This document shows positions 1 to 7,243 of a stretch of DNA of 9,203 nucleotides, one piece after another. Both the position numbers and the translations under genes were made by a program. The stretch's first letter is position 1. Each line of letters opens with the position of its first letter. The notes beneath the pieces are model-generated. The model worked only from the letters and a program-made list of their open reading frames with translations, ran no database searches and was not told the origin of the DNA. The DNA lies in contig CALXUL010000286.1 in the NCBI GenBank assembly GCA_944391635.1, forward strand, positions 1-9,203, in the 5' to 3' direction. This DNA is from an uncultured Clostridia bacterium (GTDB taxonomy: Bacteria; Bacillota; Clostridia; UBA1381).

Positions 1-2032
1 AGATGCCGGAGGAGGCTCGTGTGAGGCGAATGCGTTATTTTCGAGATTTGACACGGATATTTCAGGCAAAATAAGAACGCTTTGCAAAAACGGAATATTA
101 AAGCGTGTATACCATGATAAGCGAAACATAACCGAACGGAGTATCCGTATGGCTGAAAAAGCGGCAAGTCAGGAAGAGTTGACACAGGCAATATATGAGC
201 TTAAAAAGAAGCATGCCGATGTTCAGGCAAGGATGCTTGAGATTCTGTTAGACTCGGAAGGCGTTTCGGTAGCGGATCTTGTGAGATTTTCCGAAGGTTC
301 GTACGGTGCGGTGCGCGCATTGATAAAAAAAGGATTAGTTAGAATTTGCGACAGACAGGTATTTAGGACACCTATTAAAAGATATATACAAAAAGACGAA
401 AAAAAGCGTCTGAATGCGGAGCAGAAAGATGCATACGATAAAATAACTATTGCTTTGGAACAAGAAGAGTATTCTGAATTTTTGTTGTACGGAGTAACAG
501 GCTCAGGCAAGACAGAAGTGTTTTTGCAGGCGATTGCAAAGTGTATTGAAAACGGAAAAAAAGCAATAATGCTTGTTCCTGAAATTTCACTCACACCGCA
601 GATGGTAACAAGGTTTTGTGCTAGATTCCAAAACAGGATTGCAATTTTTCATAGCAGGCTGTCGCTTGGCGAAAGATATGACGAATGGCGAAGAATACGC
701 AATGGTGAAGCTGATATAGTTATCGGCGCACGTTCTGCTGTTTTTGCGCCTATAGATGATTTGGGTATTATAATTATTGATGAGGAACACGAACAAAGTT
801 ATAAATCCGAGATGCAACCACGTTATAATACGTATGATGTTGCAAAGTACAGAGCAAAACAGTATGGGGCGGTTTTGCTGTCAGCATCGGCAACTCCTAA
901 AATAGAAAGCTACTATAATGCTAAAAAAGGAAAGGCAATGCTTCTCACAATAAATAAGCGCATAAATAAAAGTTCTATGCCTGAAGTATCGATAGTAGAC
1001 ATGCGGGATGAGCTTGCCAATGCAAACAGAACAGTTCTTTCGGCAAAGCTAAGAAGTGAAATAGAGAAGAATTTAATAAATAAAGAACAAACAATACTGT
1101 TTTTAAACAGACGCGGATTTTCAACATTTGTATCCTGCCGAAACTGCGGTTTTGTAGCCCAGTGTCCCAATTGCAGTATTTCTCTTACATACCATAAGTT
1201 TAGTGATACTTTGAGATGTCATTACTGTGGTTATACAATAAAAAATTACACTAACTGCCCTTCATGCGGCAGCAGATATATAAGGTACTTTGGCGGAGGC
1301 ACGCAGAAAGTGGAAGAAGAAATACGCCTAAGCTTTCCCGAGGCTAGTGTTATGAGGATGGATGTTGACACTACATCAGGCAAAGATTCCCATGAAAGGA
1401 TGCTATCTGAGTTTGAAAAAAAGAAAATTGATATTTTAATTGGTACTCAGATGGTAGCAAAGGGTTTGGATTTTCCGAACGTGACCTTGGTTGGAGTAAT
1501 TTCAGCTGACACATCGCTTTATATAGATGATTTCAGGTCTGCTGAACGGACATTTTCATTGCTTGAACAGGTGGTGGGAAGGGCAGGCAGGGCTGAGCGT
1601 AAAGGCAGGGCTGTTATACAGACATATTCCCCTGAACATCCGGCTATAACTCTTGCGGCGGCGCATAACTATCTAGGGTTTTATTCAGGTGAGATAACCG
1701 CAAGACGTGCTCTTTGGTATCCGCCGTTTTGTGATATGATAAGCGTTGGGTTTTCGGGCGCGCAGGAAGCAAGTGTTGCGGCATGCGCAAAAAGATTTGC
1801 AGCATGGGTTTCCGAGTCAGTGGATATAGATGAGAATATGAGGCTTATCGGACCTATTCGTGCAGCGCTTTCTAAGATAAAGAATAAATATAGGTGGCAG
1901 CTTATAATTAAAGTCCCAAATGGCAAAAATATTACACCTATTTTAGCAGATGCACTTAGGGATTGCAGGAAAAATAAAAGTTTTGATATTGTATCAATAG
2001 TTGTTGATAAAAATCCTAATATGATATATTAA
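1..2032 (+). CDS. priA: Primosomal replication-restart helicase PriA (5' partial)
   Basis: PriA is a superfamily 2 DNA helicase that recognises stalled or collapsed replication forks and reloads the replisome. The frame is open from base 2 to the stop at 2030-2032, giving 676 residues. The ATG at 149 is an internal methionine: the 49 codons before it carry no stop and read as PriA-like sequence, and no good ribosome binding site precedes it. Family members are usually about 730-830 residues, so the N-terminal DNA-binding domain lies mostly off the left edge. Visible parts are a winged-helix-like region (about 225-400), Walker A GVTGSGKTE (491-517), the DEEH box (779-790), eight zinc-binding cysteines in four CxxC pairs (1136-1267), helicase motif IGTQMVAKGLDF (1439-1474) and the arginine-finger motif QVVGRAGR (1568-1591). 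No motif is damaged. It heads the cluster seen here and ends 18 bases before def. Confidence 0.97.
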   Translation, partial: DAGGGSCEANALFSRFDTDISGKIRTLCKNGILKRVYHDKRNITERSIRMAEKAASQEELTQAIYELKKKHADVQARMLEILLDSEGVSVADLVRFSEGSYGAVRALIKKGLVRICDRQVFRTPIKRYIQKDEKKRLNAEQKDAYDKITIALEQEEYSEFLLYGVTGSGKTEVFLQAIAKCIENGKKAIMLVPEISLTPQMVTRFCARFQNRIAIFHSRLSLGERYDEWRRIRNGEADIVIGARSAVFAPIDDLGIIIIDEEHEQSYKSEMQPRYNTYDVAKYRAKQYGAVLLSASATPKIESYYNAKKGKAMLLTINKRINKSSMPEVSIVDMRDELANANRTVLSAKLRSEIEKNLINKEQTILFLNRRGFSTFVSCRNCGFVAQCPNCSISLTYHKFSDTLRCHYCGYTIKNYTNCPSCGSRYIRYFGGGTQKVEEEIRLSFPEASVMRMDVDTTSGKDSHERMLSEFEKKKIDILIGTQMVAKGLDFPNVTLVGVISADTSLYIDDFRSAERTFSLLEQVVGRAGRAERKGRAVIQTYSPEHPAITLAAAHNYLGFYSGEITARRALWYPPFCDMISVGFSGAQEASVAACAKRFAAWVSESVDIDENMRLIGPIRAALSKIKNKYRWQLIIKVPNGKNITPILADALRDCRKNKSFDIVSIVVDKNPNMIY

Positions 2033-2035
2033 AAA

Positions 2036-2041
2036 AGGAGG
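2036..2041 (+). promoter_or_regulatory. Ribosome binding site of def
   Basis: A perfect AGGAGG lies directly after the priA stop, with nine bases between it and a TTG codon at 2051. This site decides the start, because def has no ATG near its expected N-terminus (the next in-frame ATG falls beyond the N-terminal helix). Confidence 0.85.
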
Positions 2042-2050
2042 GCGGCAGTA

Positions 2051-2500
2051 TTGGCGCTAAGGCAAATCAGGACAAAAGATGATGAAATTCTCAGAAAGGT
2101 ATGTAAAGAGGTAACAAACTTTGACAATAAGCTTGCAATTTTGCTTGATGACATGTATGAAACAATGACAAGCCATGACGGTGTCGGGCTTGCTGCACCG
2201 CAGGTAGGAATATTGAAACGTGCGGTAGTAATTGATATTGGAGAAGGTAAACTGGAGCTGATAAACCCGAAAATTATATCGGAGGAAGGCACACAGACAG
2301 GTACGGAAGGTTGTCTTAGTGTTCCAGGTGTGTGGGGAGAAGTTGAGCGTCCGAATAAGGTTGTGGCACAGGCATATGACCGCGACGGTAAAAAATTCAC
2401 CGTAACCGGTGAGGGGCTTATGGCTCGTGCTATATGTCATGAAGTTGAGCATTTGGATGGAAAGCTTTTCCTGGATAGGGTTATAAAATTTGTTGAATAG
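2051..2500 (+). CDS. def: Peptide deformylase
   Basis: This metalloenzyme removes the formyl group from the N-terminal methionine of nascent proteins at the ribosome exit. All three family motifs are present in the 149-residue product: GVGLAAPQ (residues 44-51), EGCLS (87-91) and HEVEH (130-134). C89, H130 and H134 are the metal ligands and E131 is the catalytic base; the metal is usually Fe2+ in this family. The start is TTG, supported by a perfect Shine-Dalgarno sequence and by alignment of the N-terminus (LRQIRTKDDEILRK) with the usual deformylase opening. The length fits compact type 1 enzymes of Clostridia, slightly shorter than the 160-170 residues common elsewhere. It sits between priA and fmt, 13 bases before fmt, the usual pairing of the enzymes that remove and add the formyl group. 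Confidence 0.97.
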   Translation: MALRQIRTKDDEILRKVCKEVTNFDNKLAILLDDMYETMTSHDGVGLAAPQVGILKRAVVIDIGEGKLELINPKIISEEGTQTGTEGCLSVPGVWGEVERPNKVVAQAYDRDGKKFTVTGEGLMARAICHEVEHLDGKLFLDRVIKFVE

Positions 2501-2503
2501 GAG
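2499..2503 (+). promoter_or_regulatory. Ribosome binding site of fmt
   Basis: AGGAG overlaps the def stop codon and lies ten bases before ATG 2514. It supports that ATG over an upstream in-frame TTG at 2490, which would lie inside def, precede this site, and add eight residues not typical of the family. Confidence 0.75.
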
Positions 2504-2513
2504 AATTCCGTCA

Positions 2514-3431
2514 ATGAGAATACTTTTTATGGGTACTCCGGATATTGCGTCAGGCTGCCTGGAACGTCTTTACAATGAGGGGTTTGAAATAGCCGGTGCG
2601 GTATGCCGTGAGGATAAACCTAAAGGCAGAGGTCATAAAATGATGGCACCGCCTGTAAAAATGTTTGCGCAAGGGAAAAATATTCCGGTATATCAGCCTA
2701 ATACTTTTAAGGATAATGCATTTTTGCCGGTACTCGAAGAAACCAAGCCTGATATAATAGTTGTAGTAGCATATGGGAAGATATTGCCCAAATATGTCCT
2801 TGACTATCCAAAATACGGATGTATAAATATGCATGCTTCAAAGCTGCCGAAATACAGAGGCGCAGCGCCGATTCAGTGGGCGATAATTAACGGCGAGACG
2901 GAAACGGCAGCGACGGTTATGAAAATGGATGAAGGGCTTGATACCGGGGATATACTGGTGGAAAGAATAATAAAGATAGGCGAATATGAGACTGCTGGTG
3001 AATTGTTTGACCGTATGATGTGCGAAGGCGCACAGGCGCTTTGCGAGACAATTAAAAATATAGATAAAATTAAAGCAAAAAAACAGGAGGGCAATCCGGT
3101 TTATGCGCCGATGATAACACGTGAGACGGCACATATTGACTGGAAAGATGACTGTGGTAAAATATGCCGGCTAATATGCGGAATGAACCCGGCGCCGATT
3201 GCTTATACTTATTATAAAGGTGAAGCTGTAAAAATTTTATCGGCGAAAAAATCCGAAGAACAAGGCGGTGTTCCCGGTGAAATAATCCGTGTCGGAAAAG
3301 ACGGGATGCTTGTTTCGGCAGGGAGCGGAGCGGTACTAATAAAGACAGTACGCTTTCCGGGTAAAAAAACTATGGAAATAGGCGAATATATCCGCGGTAA
3401 CAGCATAGAAACAGGCGAGGTTCTTTCATAA
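2514..3431 (+). CDS. fmt: Methionyl-tRNA formyltransferase
   Basis: The enzyme formylates Met-tRNA(fMet) using 10-formyltetrahydrofolate, producing the bacterial initiator tRNA. From ATG 2514 the product is 305 residues, near the usual 305-320. It opens with the family signature MRILFMGTPD. The catalytic triad known from E. coli Fmt (N106, H108, D144) is matched by N105 and H107 in INMHASKLP and by D143 in EGLDTGD. The tRNA-contacting loop rich in Lys/Arg/Gly (KPKGRGHK, about residues 35-42) is intact. The C-terminal OB-fold-like domain begins around residue 200 with NPVYAPMI and carries the usual HIDW motif (207-210). It follows def by 13 bases and precedes the zinc peptidase by 13, so co-transcription is likely. 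An upstream TTG at 2490 is an unlikely alternative start. Confidence 0.97.
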   Translation: MRILFMGTPDIASGCLERLYNEGFEIAGAVCREDKPKGRGHKMMAPPVKMFAQGKNIPVYQPNTFKDNAFLPVLEETKPDIIVVVAYGKILPKYVLDYPKYGCINMHASKLPKYRGAAPIQWAIINGETETAATVMKMDEGLDTGDILVERIIKIGEYETAGELFDRMMCEGAQALCETIKNIDKIKAKKQEGNPVYAPMITRETAHIDWKDDCGKICRLICGMNPAPIAYTYYKGEAVKILSAKKSEEQGGVPGEIIRVGKDGMLVSAGSGAVLIKTVRFPGKKTMEIGEYIRGNSIETGEVLS

Positions 3432-3438
3432 AAGGGGG
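3431..3438 (+). promoter_or_regulatory. Ribosome binding site of the zinc peptidase gene
   Basis: AAAGGGGG starts on the last base of the fmt stop codon and lies six bases before TTG 3445. It supports the TTG as a start; the downstream ATG alternatives would cut into the first membrane helix. Confidence 0.65.
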
Positions 3439-3444
3439 ATTAAT

Positions 3445-4128
3445 TTGTTTTATTTTGATTCAACATATATTCTTATAATTATTGCGTTTGCGCTTTCTAT
3501 GTTTGCGTCTTTTGGGGTGCAGGCAACATTTTCAAGATATAAAAGCGTAAAAAGTAGCCGCGGTATGACCGGCGCTGACGCCGCAAGGAAAATATTAGAT
3601 GATAATGGACTTTCAAATGTCAGGGTTGAGCATATAAGCGGGAACTTAAATGACCACTATGACCCACGCGACAATGTTATTAGATTATCGGACGCAACGT
3701 ATTCAGACAGTTCGGTTGCAGCAATAGGTGTTGCGGCGCATGAGGCAGGTCATGCCGTGCAGCATGCTACCGGATATGCACCGATTAAAATACGTAATGC
3801 AATTGTGCCGGTGGTGAATATAAGTACAACAATTTCTATGCCGCTTTTTATAATAGGACTGATATTTAATATGTTCGGATTGGCATTTTTGGGAGTTATT
3901 TTGTTTTCGGCTGCATTATTGTTCCAACTGGTAACATTGCCGGTTGAGTTTAATGCGTCAAACCGTGCGCTTGCCATTTTAAATACAAGCGGAATGCTTG
4001 ATGAAGCGGAACTTACAGGTGCAAGGAAAGTGTTAAGGGCAGCAGGAATGACATATGTTGCAGCAGCTGCCGCATCGGCATTGCAGCTTTTAAGACTTCT
4101 GCTGATTCTTAACAGGCGAAGAGATTAA
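3445..4128 (+). CDS. Membrane zinc metallopeptidase, YugP family
   Basis: This is a 227-residue membrane protein of the neutral zinc metallopeptidase family (Pfam Zn_peptidase_2, B. subtilis YugP). Its substrate is not established to my knowledge. The zinc-binding motif HEAGH is at residues 99-103, inside the family-typical AAHEAGHAVQHATGY; the glutamate in PVEFNAS (E168) is a candidate third ligand. Predicted membrane segments are about residues 6-26, 119-141, 143-165 and 204-222, with the active site between the first and second. The C-terminus ends in a basic LNRRRD tail typical of the family. The start is TTG with a purine-rich site upstream, and the N-terminus MFYFDSTY matches the family opening. 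The stop TAA abuts the rsmB ATG with no gap, implying coupled translation. The gene is complete; only its physiological role is uncertain. Confidence 0.92.
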   Translation: MFYFDSTYILIIIAFALSMFASFGVQATFSRYKSVKSSRGMTGADAARKILDDNGLSNVRVEHISGNLNDHYDPRDNVIRLSDATYSDSSVAAIGVAAHEAGHAVQHATGYAPIKIRNAIVPVVNISTTISMPLFIIGLIFNMFGLAFLGVILFSAALLFQLVTLPVEFNASNRALAILNTSGMLDEAELTGARKVLRAAGMTYVAAAAASALQLLRLLLILNRRRD

Positions 4129-5409
4129 ATGAGAACGGCACGTGAAACAGCGCTCCTGACGCTGTATGAGATAGAATATAACGGTGTGTTTTCAAATATT
4201 GGGCTAAAAAACAGCCTTGCAAAGGCAGATTTGGACAGCAGGGATAAAGCACTTTGCTCGGCAATTGTTTACGGCGTGATATCAAATAAACGCATGCTTG
4301 ACTATATAATTGAACAATTTTCTAAACTGAAGCTCAAAAAGATTTCTAAATATATACTCCTGATTCTCAGAATGGGAGTGTACCAAATAAAGTTTATGGA
4401 AAAGATACCAGCAAGCGCTGCGGTTGATGAATGTGTAAAGCTTGCAAGAAGATATGGGCATAATGCATCGGCAGGGTACGTAAACGGTGTTCTGCGCACA
4501 GTGTCAAAAACACAGATAAAACTGCCAGATGATTTGTCGGTGCTGTATTCGATTGCACAAGAAAATGCTTTAAGACTCAAAAATGATTACGGCGAAAAAG
4601 CGTGGGAAATAATATCGGCGCTAAATGAGCCTGCAAAGCTTACTGTTCGTGCAAATCGGATGAAATGCAGTCCACTGGATTTGGCAGAAAAACTCGGCGG
4701 TGAAGTTTGTCCAATAGTACCTGACGCAGTTTACGTAAAGGGGCTTGACGTAACTTCATCAAAGGAATATAAAGCAGGGCTGTTTACAGTACAGGATGCG
4801 GCGCCGCAGGCTGCATGTCTTGCGCTTGGTGTAATGCCGGGGGATTTTGTGATGGATTTATGTGCGGCGCCGGGCGGAAAAACAACGTATCTTGCTGAAC
4901 TTATGCAAAATAAAGGAAAGATTTTTGCATTTGATTTATATGAACATCGTGCGGAACTTATAAAAAAGAACGCAGAACGTCTGGGGATTAATATTATAGA
5001 TGTTTTTGCAAAAGACACGTCTGTGCTGATGCCGGAATATATAGGAAAGCCAGATAAAGTCCTTGCAGATGTACCATGCTCTGGTATTGGTATTGCAAAA
5101 CGCAAGCCTGAACTTAAATATAAAACAGATTTTGACGGACTTAGTAAAATTCAGATGTCTATTCTTTCCTGTGGTGCAAGGTACTTAAAACCCGGTGGTG
5201 TGCTGGTATATTCGACTTGCACATTATATAGGGATGAGAATGAGAATATAGTAAATAAATTTATTGAAGAAAATGAGGAGTATGAACTTTTAGGGCTTGA
5301 AGAATCTGTGCCCGAAAGTTTTGCCGCAAGCGGGGGAATGCTTACGGTTTTACCTAATGAAATTGATTGTGACGGATTTTTTATTGCAAAGCTCAGAAGG
5401 AAAAAGTGA
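4129..5409 (+). CDS. rsmB: 16S rRNA (cytosine-967 C5)-methyltransferase RsmB
   Basis: RsmB uses S-adenosylmethionine to methylate C5 of cytosine 967 (E. coli numbering) in 16S rRNA. The 426-residue product has an N-terminal NusB-like RNA-binding domain (about 1-130, opening RTARETALLTLYEI) and a C-terminal NOL1/NOP2/Sun methyltransferase domain. The SAM-binding loop is DLCAAPGGKT (243-252), with D269 in FAFDL as the probable ribose-binding acidic residue. The two functional cysteines of m5C enzymes are both present: C317 in DVPCSG and the catalytic nucleophile C364 in YSTCT. The length is close to the usual 430-450. The ATG follows the zinc peptidase stop directly, with only a weak upstream purine tract (AGGCGAAGAG), so ribosome re-initiation from the previous gene is likely. 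Its stop overlaps the rlmN start by one base. Confidence 0.97.
   Translation: MRTARETALLTLYEIEYNGVFSNIGLKNSLAKADLDSRDKALCSAIVYGVISNKRMLDYIIEQFSKLKLKKISKYILLILRMGVYQIKFMEKIPASAAVDECVKLARRYGHNASAGYVNGVLRTVSKTQIKLPDDLSVLYSIAQENALRLKNDYGEKAWEIISALNEPAKLTVRANRMKCSPLDLAEKLGGEVCPIVPDAVYVKGLDVTSSKEYKAGLFTVQDAAPQAACLALGVMPGDFVMDLCAAPGGKTTYLAELMQNKGKIFAFDLYEHRAELIKKNAERLGINIIDVFAKDTSVLMPEYIGKPDKVLADVPCSGIGIAKRKPELKYKTDFDGLSKIQMSILSCGARYLKPGGVLVYSTCTLYRDENENIVNKFIEENEEYELLGLEESVPESFAASGGMLTVLPNEIDCDGFFIAKLRRKK
5395..5401 (+). promoter_or_regulatory. Ribosome binding site of rlmN
   Basis: AGAAGGA near the end of rsmB lies seven bases before ATG 5409. A GTG at 5406, one codon upstream, is only four bases away and is less well placed. 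Confidence 0.65.
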
Positions 5410-6440
5410 TGATTGATTTACGTGATTTAACATATGAGGAATTAGAGGAATTGTTAAAAAATGCAGGCGAGCCGAAGTTCAGGTGTGCTCAGATTTTTTC
5501 CTGGCTTGCAAAAGGCGCTGAATCATTTGATGATATGACCGATGTACCCAAAAGCACAAGGGAAAAGCTGTCGGCGTTTTGCAGGATTTATCCTCTTAAA
5601 ATATGTGAAAAATACATATCAAAAATAGATAAAACAACAAAATATTTATTTGAACTTTCGGATGGGAATTGTATCGAGAGTGTTGTAATGTATTATAAGC
5701 ATGGAATAAGTATATGTATTTCATCCGAGGTTGGCTGCAAAATGGGCTGCCGTTTTTGTGCTTCGACAATCGGCGGCTTGACAAGACCGCTTACAAGCGG
5801 AGAAATATTGTCACAGGTGGTTTTTGCTCAAAAGGATATTGGGGAGAGAATCAGTAATATAGTTATGATGGGTATTGGAGAGCCGCTTGATAATTATGAT
5901 AATGTAATAAAGTTTTTGCATTGTGTGAATCATCCGGCAGGACTTAATATCGGTTATCGGCATATATCGCTTTCAACTTGTGGTTTGGTGGATGGAATAT
6001 ATAAGCTTGCAGAAGAAAAATTGCCGATAACGCTTTCGGTGTCCCTACATGCGCCGAATGATGAAATCAGAAATCAGCTAATGCCAGTAAATAAAAAATA
6101 TCCTATAAAAGAGCTTATGAGGGCTTGCAGAGCATATATAAAAGCAACAACCAGACGTATAAGCTTTGAGTATTCGCTTATATCCGGAGTAAATGATTCT
6201 CCTGAGCAGGCAAGGGAGCTTGCAGGACTTTTAAAAGGAATGCTTTGCCATGTTAATCTGATACCGGTAAATAAGGTTAAAGAACGAGGATATAAAAAAG
6301 GCAGTAAAGAAGAAATTGACCGATTTTTAAAAACATTGCAGGCATTGGGTATAAACGCGACGGTTCGAAGGGAATTGGGAAGCGATATTAGCGCATCCTG
6401 CGGTCAGCTCAGGAAGAAGCATATGGAAGAAAGTATATAA
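5409..6440 (+). CDS. rlmN: Dual-specificity 23S rRNA/tRNA adenine-C2 methyltransferase RlmN
   Basis: RlmN is a radical-SAM enzyme that methylates C2 of A2503 in 23S rRNA, at the peptidyl-transferase exit tunnel, and of A37 in some tRNAs. From ATG 5409 the product is 343 residues, a normal length. The iron-sulfur cluster cysteines CxxxCxxC are C110, C114 and C117 in GCKMGCRFC. C331 in SDISASCGQL matches the methyl-carrying cysteine of E. coli RlmN (C355), and C103 in CISSEVGC matches its partner region. The SAM-binding GEP motif is in MMGIGEPLDNYDNV (about residues 153-166). The sequence RRELGSDISASCGQL and the housekeeping context favour RlmN over the related resistance enzyme Cfr, which methylates C8. 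The ATG overlaps the rsmB stop in TGATG, indicating translational coupling of two rRNA methyltransferases. The 61 bases after it are the longest gap in the window. Confidence 0.96.
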   Translation: MIDLRDLTYEELEELLKNAGEPKFRCAQIFSWLAKGAESFDDMTDVPKSTREKLSAFCRIYPLKICEKYISKIDKTTKYLFELSDGNCIESVVMYYKHGISICISSEVGCKMGCRFCASTIGGLTRPLTSGEILSQVVFAQKDIGERISNIVMMGIGEPLDNYDNVIKFLHCVNHPAGLNIGYRHISLSTCGLVDGIYKLAEEKLPITLSVSLHAPNDEIRNQLMPVNKKYPIKELMRACRAYIKATTRRISFEYSLISGVNDSPEQARELAGLLKGMLCHVNLIPVNKVKERGYKKGSKEEIDRFLKTLQALGINATVRRELGSDISASCGQLRKKHMEESI

Positions 6441-6488
6441 ATAAAATATTGGACATATATATAAAAATAACCTGCTTTTAAGGTAAAT

Positions 6489-6493
6489 GGAGG
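6489..6493 (+). promoter_or_regulatory. Ribosome binding site of stp
   Basis: GGAGG followed by TGG lies eight bases before ATG 6502, ideal spacing. The ATG at 6487 overlaps this site and has no good site of its own, so 6502 is preferred. Confidence 0.8.
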
Positions 6494-6501
6494 TGGTGGC
6501 G

Positions 6502-7227
6502 ATGAGAATAGGGGCAAAAACGGATATTGGCCGTTATAGAAAGCTTAATGAGGATAATTATTTTATATATCGCAATGAACGGCTTGTTGGCGGGCTGGTT
6601 GCTGACGGTATGGGCGGACATAATGCAGGTGAAGTTGCATCAAAAATGGCTGTGGAATTGATTAAATCAGAGATAATGGATGGATTTTCGCCGGAACTTG
6701 ATTATGTTGAATTTTCTGAAGTTTTGCGCCGGTCAATGGTGTTTGCAAATGAAGAAATTTATCGAAAAAGCAAAAGTGAAGAATGTGAGAATGGTATGGG
6801 AACAACTGCTGCGGCAGCATTCGTGTACCGAGAAAAATTGATTACGGCAAATATAGGCGACAGCAGGGTGTATACTGTTACAAAAGACAGTATTGAGCAA
6901 ATAACTCGCGACCATTCTTTTGTTGAGGAATTGGTTGAAAGAGGACAAATATCACCTGAAACGGCAAAAACACATCCGCAAAAACACTATATCACAAGAG
7001 CTATCGGCACAGACGCTTTTGTTAAAGCAGATATATTGATACAAGCATATAAGGGTGAGACGGTTGTTATATGCAGTGACGGATTGACAAACCTGGTTTC
7101 TGATGAGCAGATTAAGGATATAATAAACGAGAATGAAGATTACGAACAGGCAGCATCTCTTCTTGTGGAACTTGCCAATAAAAAAGGCGGAACCGATAAT
7201 ATAACCTGTATCGTATTTGACGTATGA
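6502..7227 (+). CDS. stp: PP2C-type Ser/Thr protein phosphatase (Stp/PrpC)
   Basis: This is a soluble metal-dependent phosphatase of the PPM/PP2C family that reverses phosphorylation by the kinase encoded next to it. From ATG 6502 it is 241 residues, the normal bacterial length, made of the catalytic domain only. Family motifs are in order: TDIGRYRKLNED (7-18), the metal-site loop ADGMGGHNAGE (34-44), GMGTT (98-102), ANIGDSR (116-122), TRDHS (135-139), CSDGL (191-195) and GGTDNIT (229-235). D35, D193 and D232 are the expected Mn2+/Mg2+ ligands, and E17-D18 form part of the outer site. An upstream in-frame ATG at 6487 would add MEVVA, but it lies in the ribosome binding site. The gene precedes prkC by 16 bases, the standard phosphatase-kinase pairing of Gram-positive bacteria. 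The symbol prpC would be equally valid. Confidence 0.96.
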   Translation: MRIGAKTDIGRYRKLNEDNYFIYRNERLVGGLVADGMGGHNAGEVASKMAVELIKSEIMDGFSPELDYVEFSEVLRRSMVFANEEIYRKSKSEECENGMGTTAAAAFVYREKLITANIGDSRVYTVTKDSIEQITRDHSFVEELVERGQISPETAKTHPQKHYITRAIGTDAFVKADILIQAYKGETVVICSDGLTNLVSDEQIKDIINENEDYEQAASLLVELANKKGGTDNITCIVFDV

Positions 7228-7232
7228 AAGGA
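7227..7232 (+). promoter_or_regulatory. Ribosome binding site of prkC
   Basis: AAAGGA starts on the last base of the stp stop codon, eleven bases before ATG 7244. The spacing is slightly long, and the site is weaker than those of def and stp. Confidence 0.55.
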
Positions 7233-7243
7233 TGGGGTTTTAG

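Noticed and set aside
2029..2452. Minus-strand open frames opposite def (123 and 131 codons)
   Set aside because: They lie wholly opposite a gene with intact catalytic motifs, have no recognisable domains, and read as low-quality composition; they are antisense shadows.
2550..3134. Minus-strand open frames opposite fmt
   Set aside because: Unusual Cys/Tyr/Arg-rich translations with no ribosome binding site, opposite a clearly conserved enzyme.
4731..5105. Minus-strand 124-codon open frame opposite rsmB
   Set aside because: It runs antisense to the SAM-binding core of rsmB, whose codon constraint explains the lack of stops.
5409..6440. Possibility that the radical-SAM gene is the antibiotic-resistance enzyme Cfr
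   Set aside because: The C-terminal RRELGSDISASCGQL pattern, the normal RlmN length, and the position between rsmB and stp in a housekeeping cluster all fit RlmN.
6450..6478. Candidate sigma-A promoter starting at TGGACA
   Set aside because: The -35-like hexamer is good, but bases 16-18 downstream read as CTGCTTTT, with no TATAAT-like box. The nearby TATAAA at 6460 is only four bases away. It is not strong enough to list as a feature.
6470..6484. Small inverted repeat (ACCT, seven-base loop, AGGT) before stp
   Set aside because: A four-pair stem with no following T-run is not a terminator and could occur by chance in AT-rich DNA.
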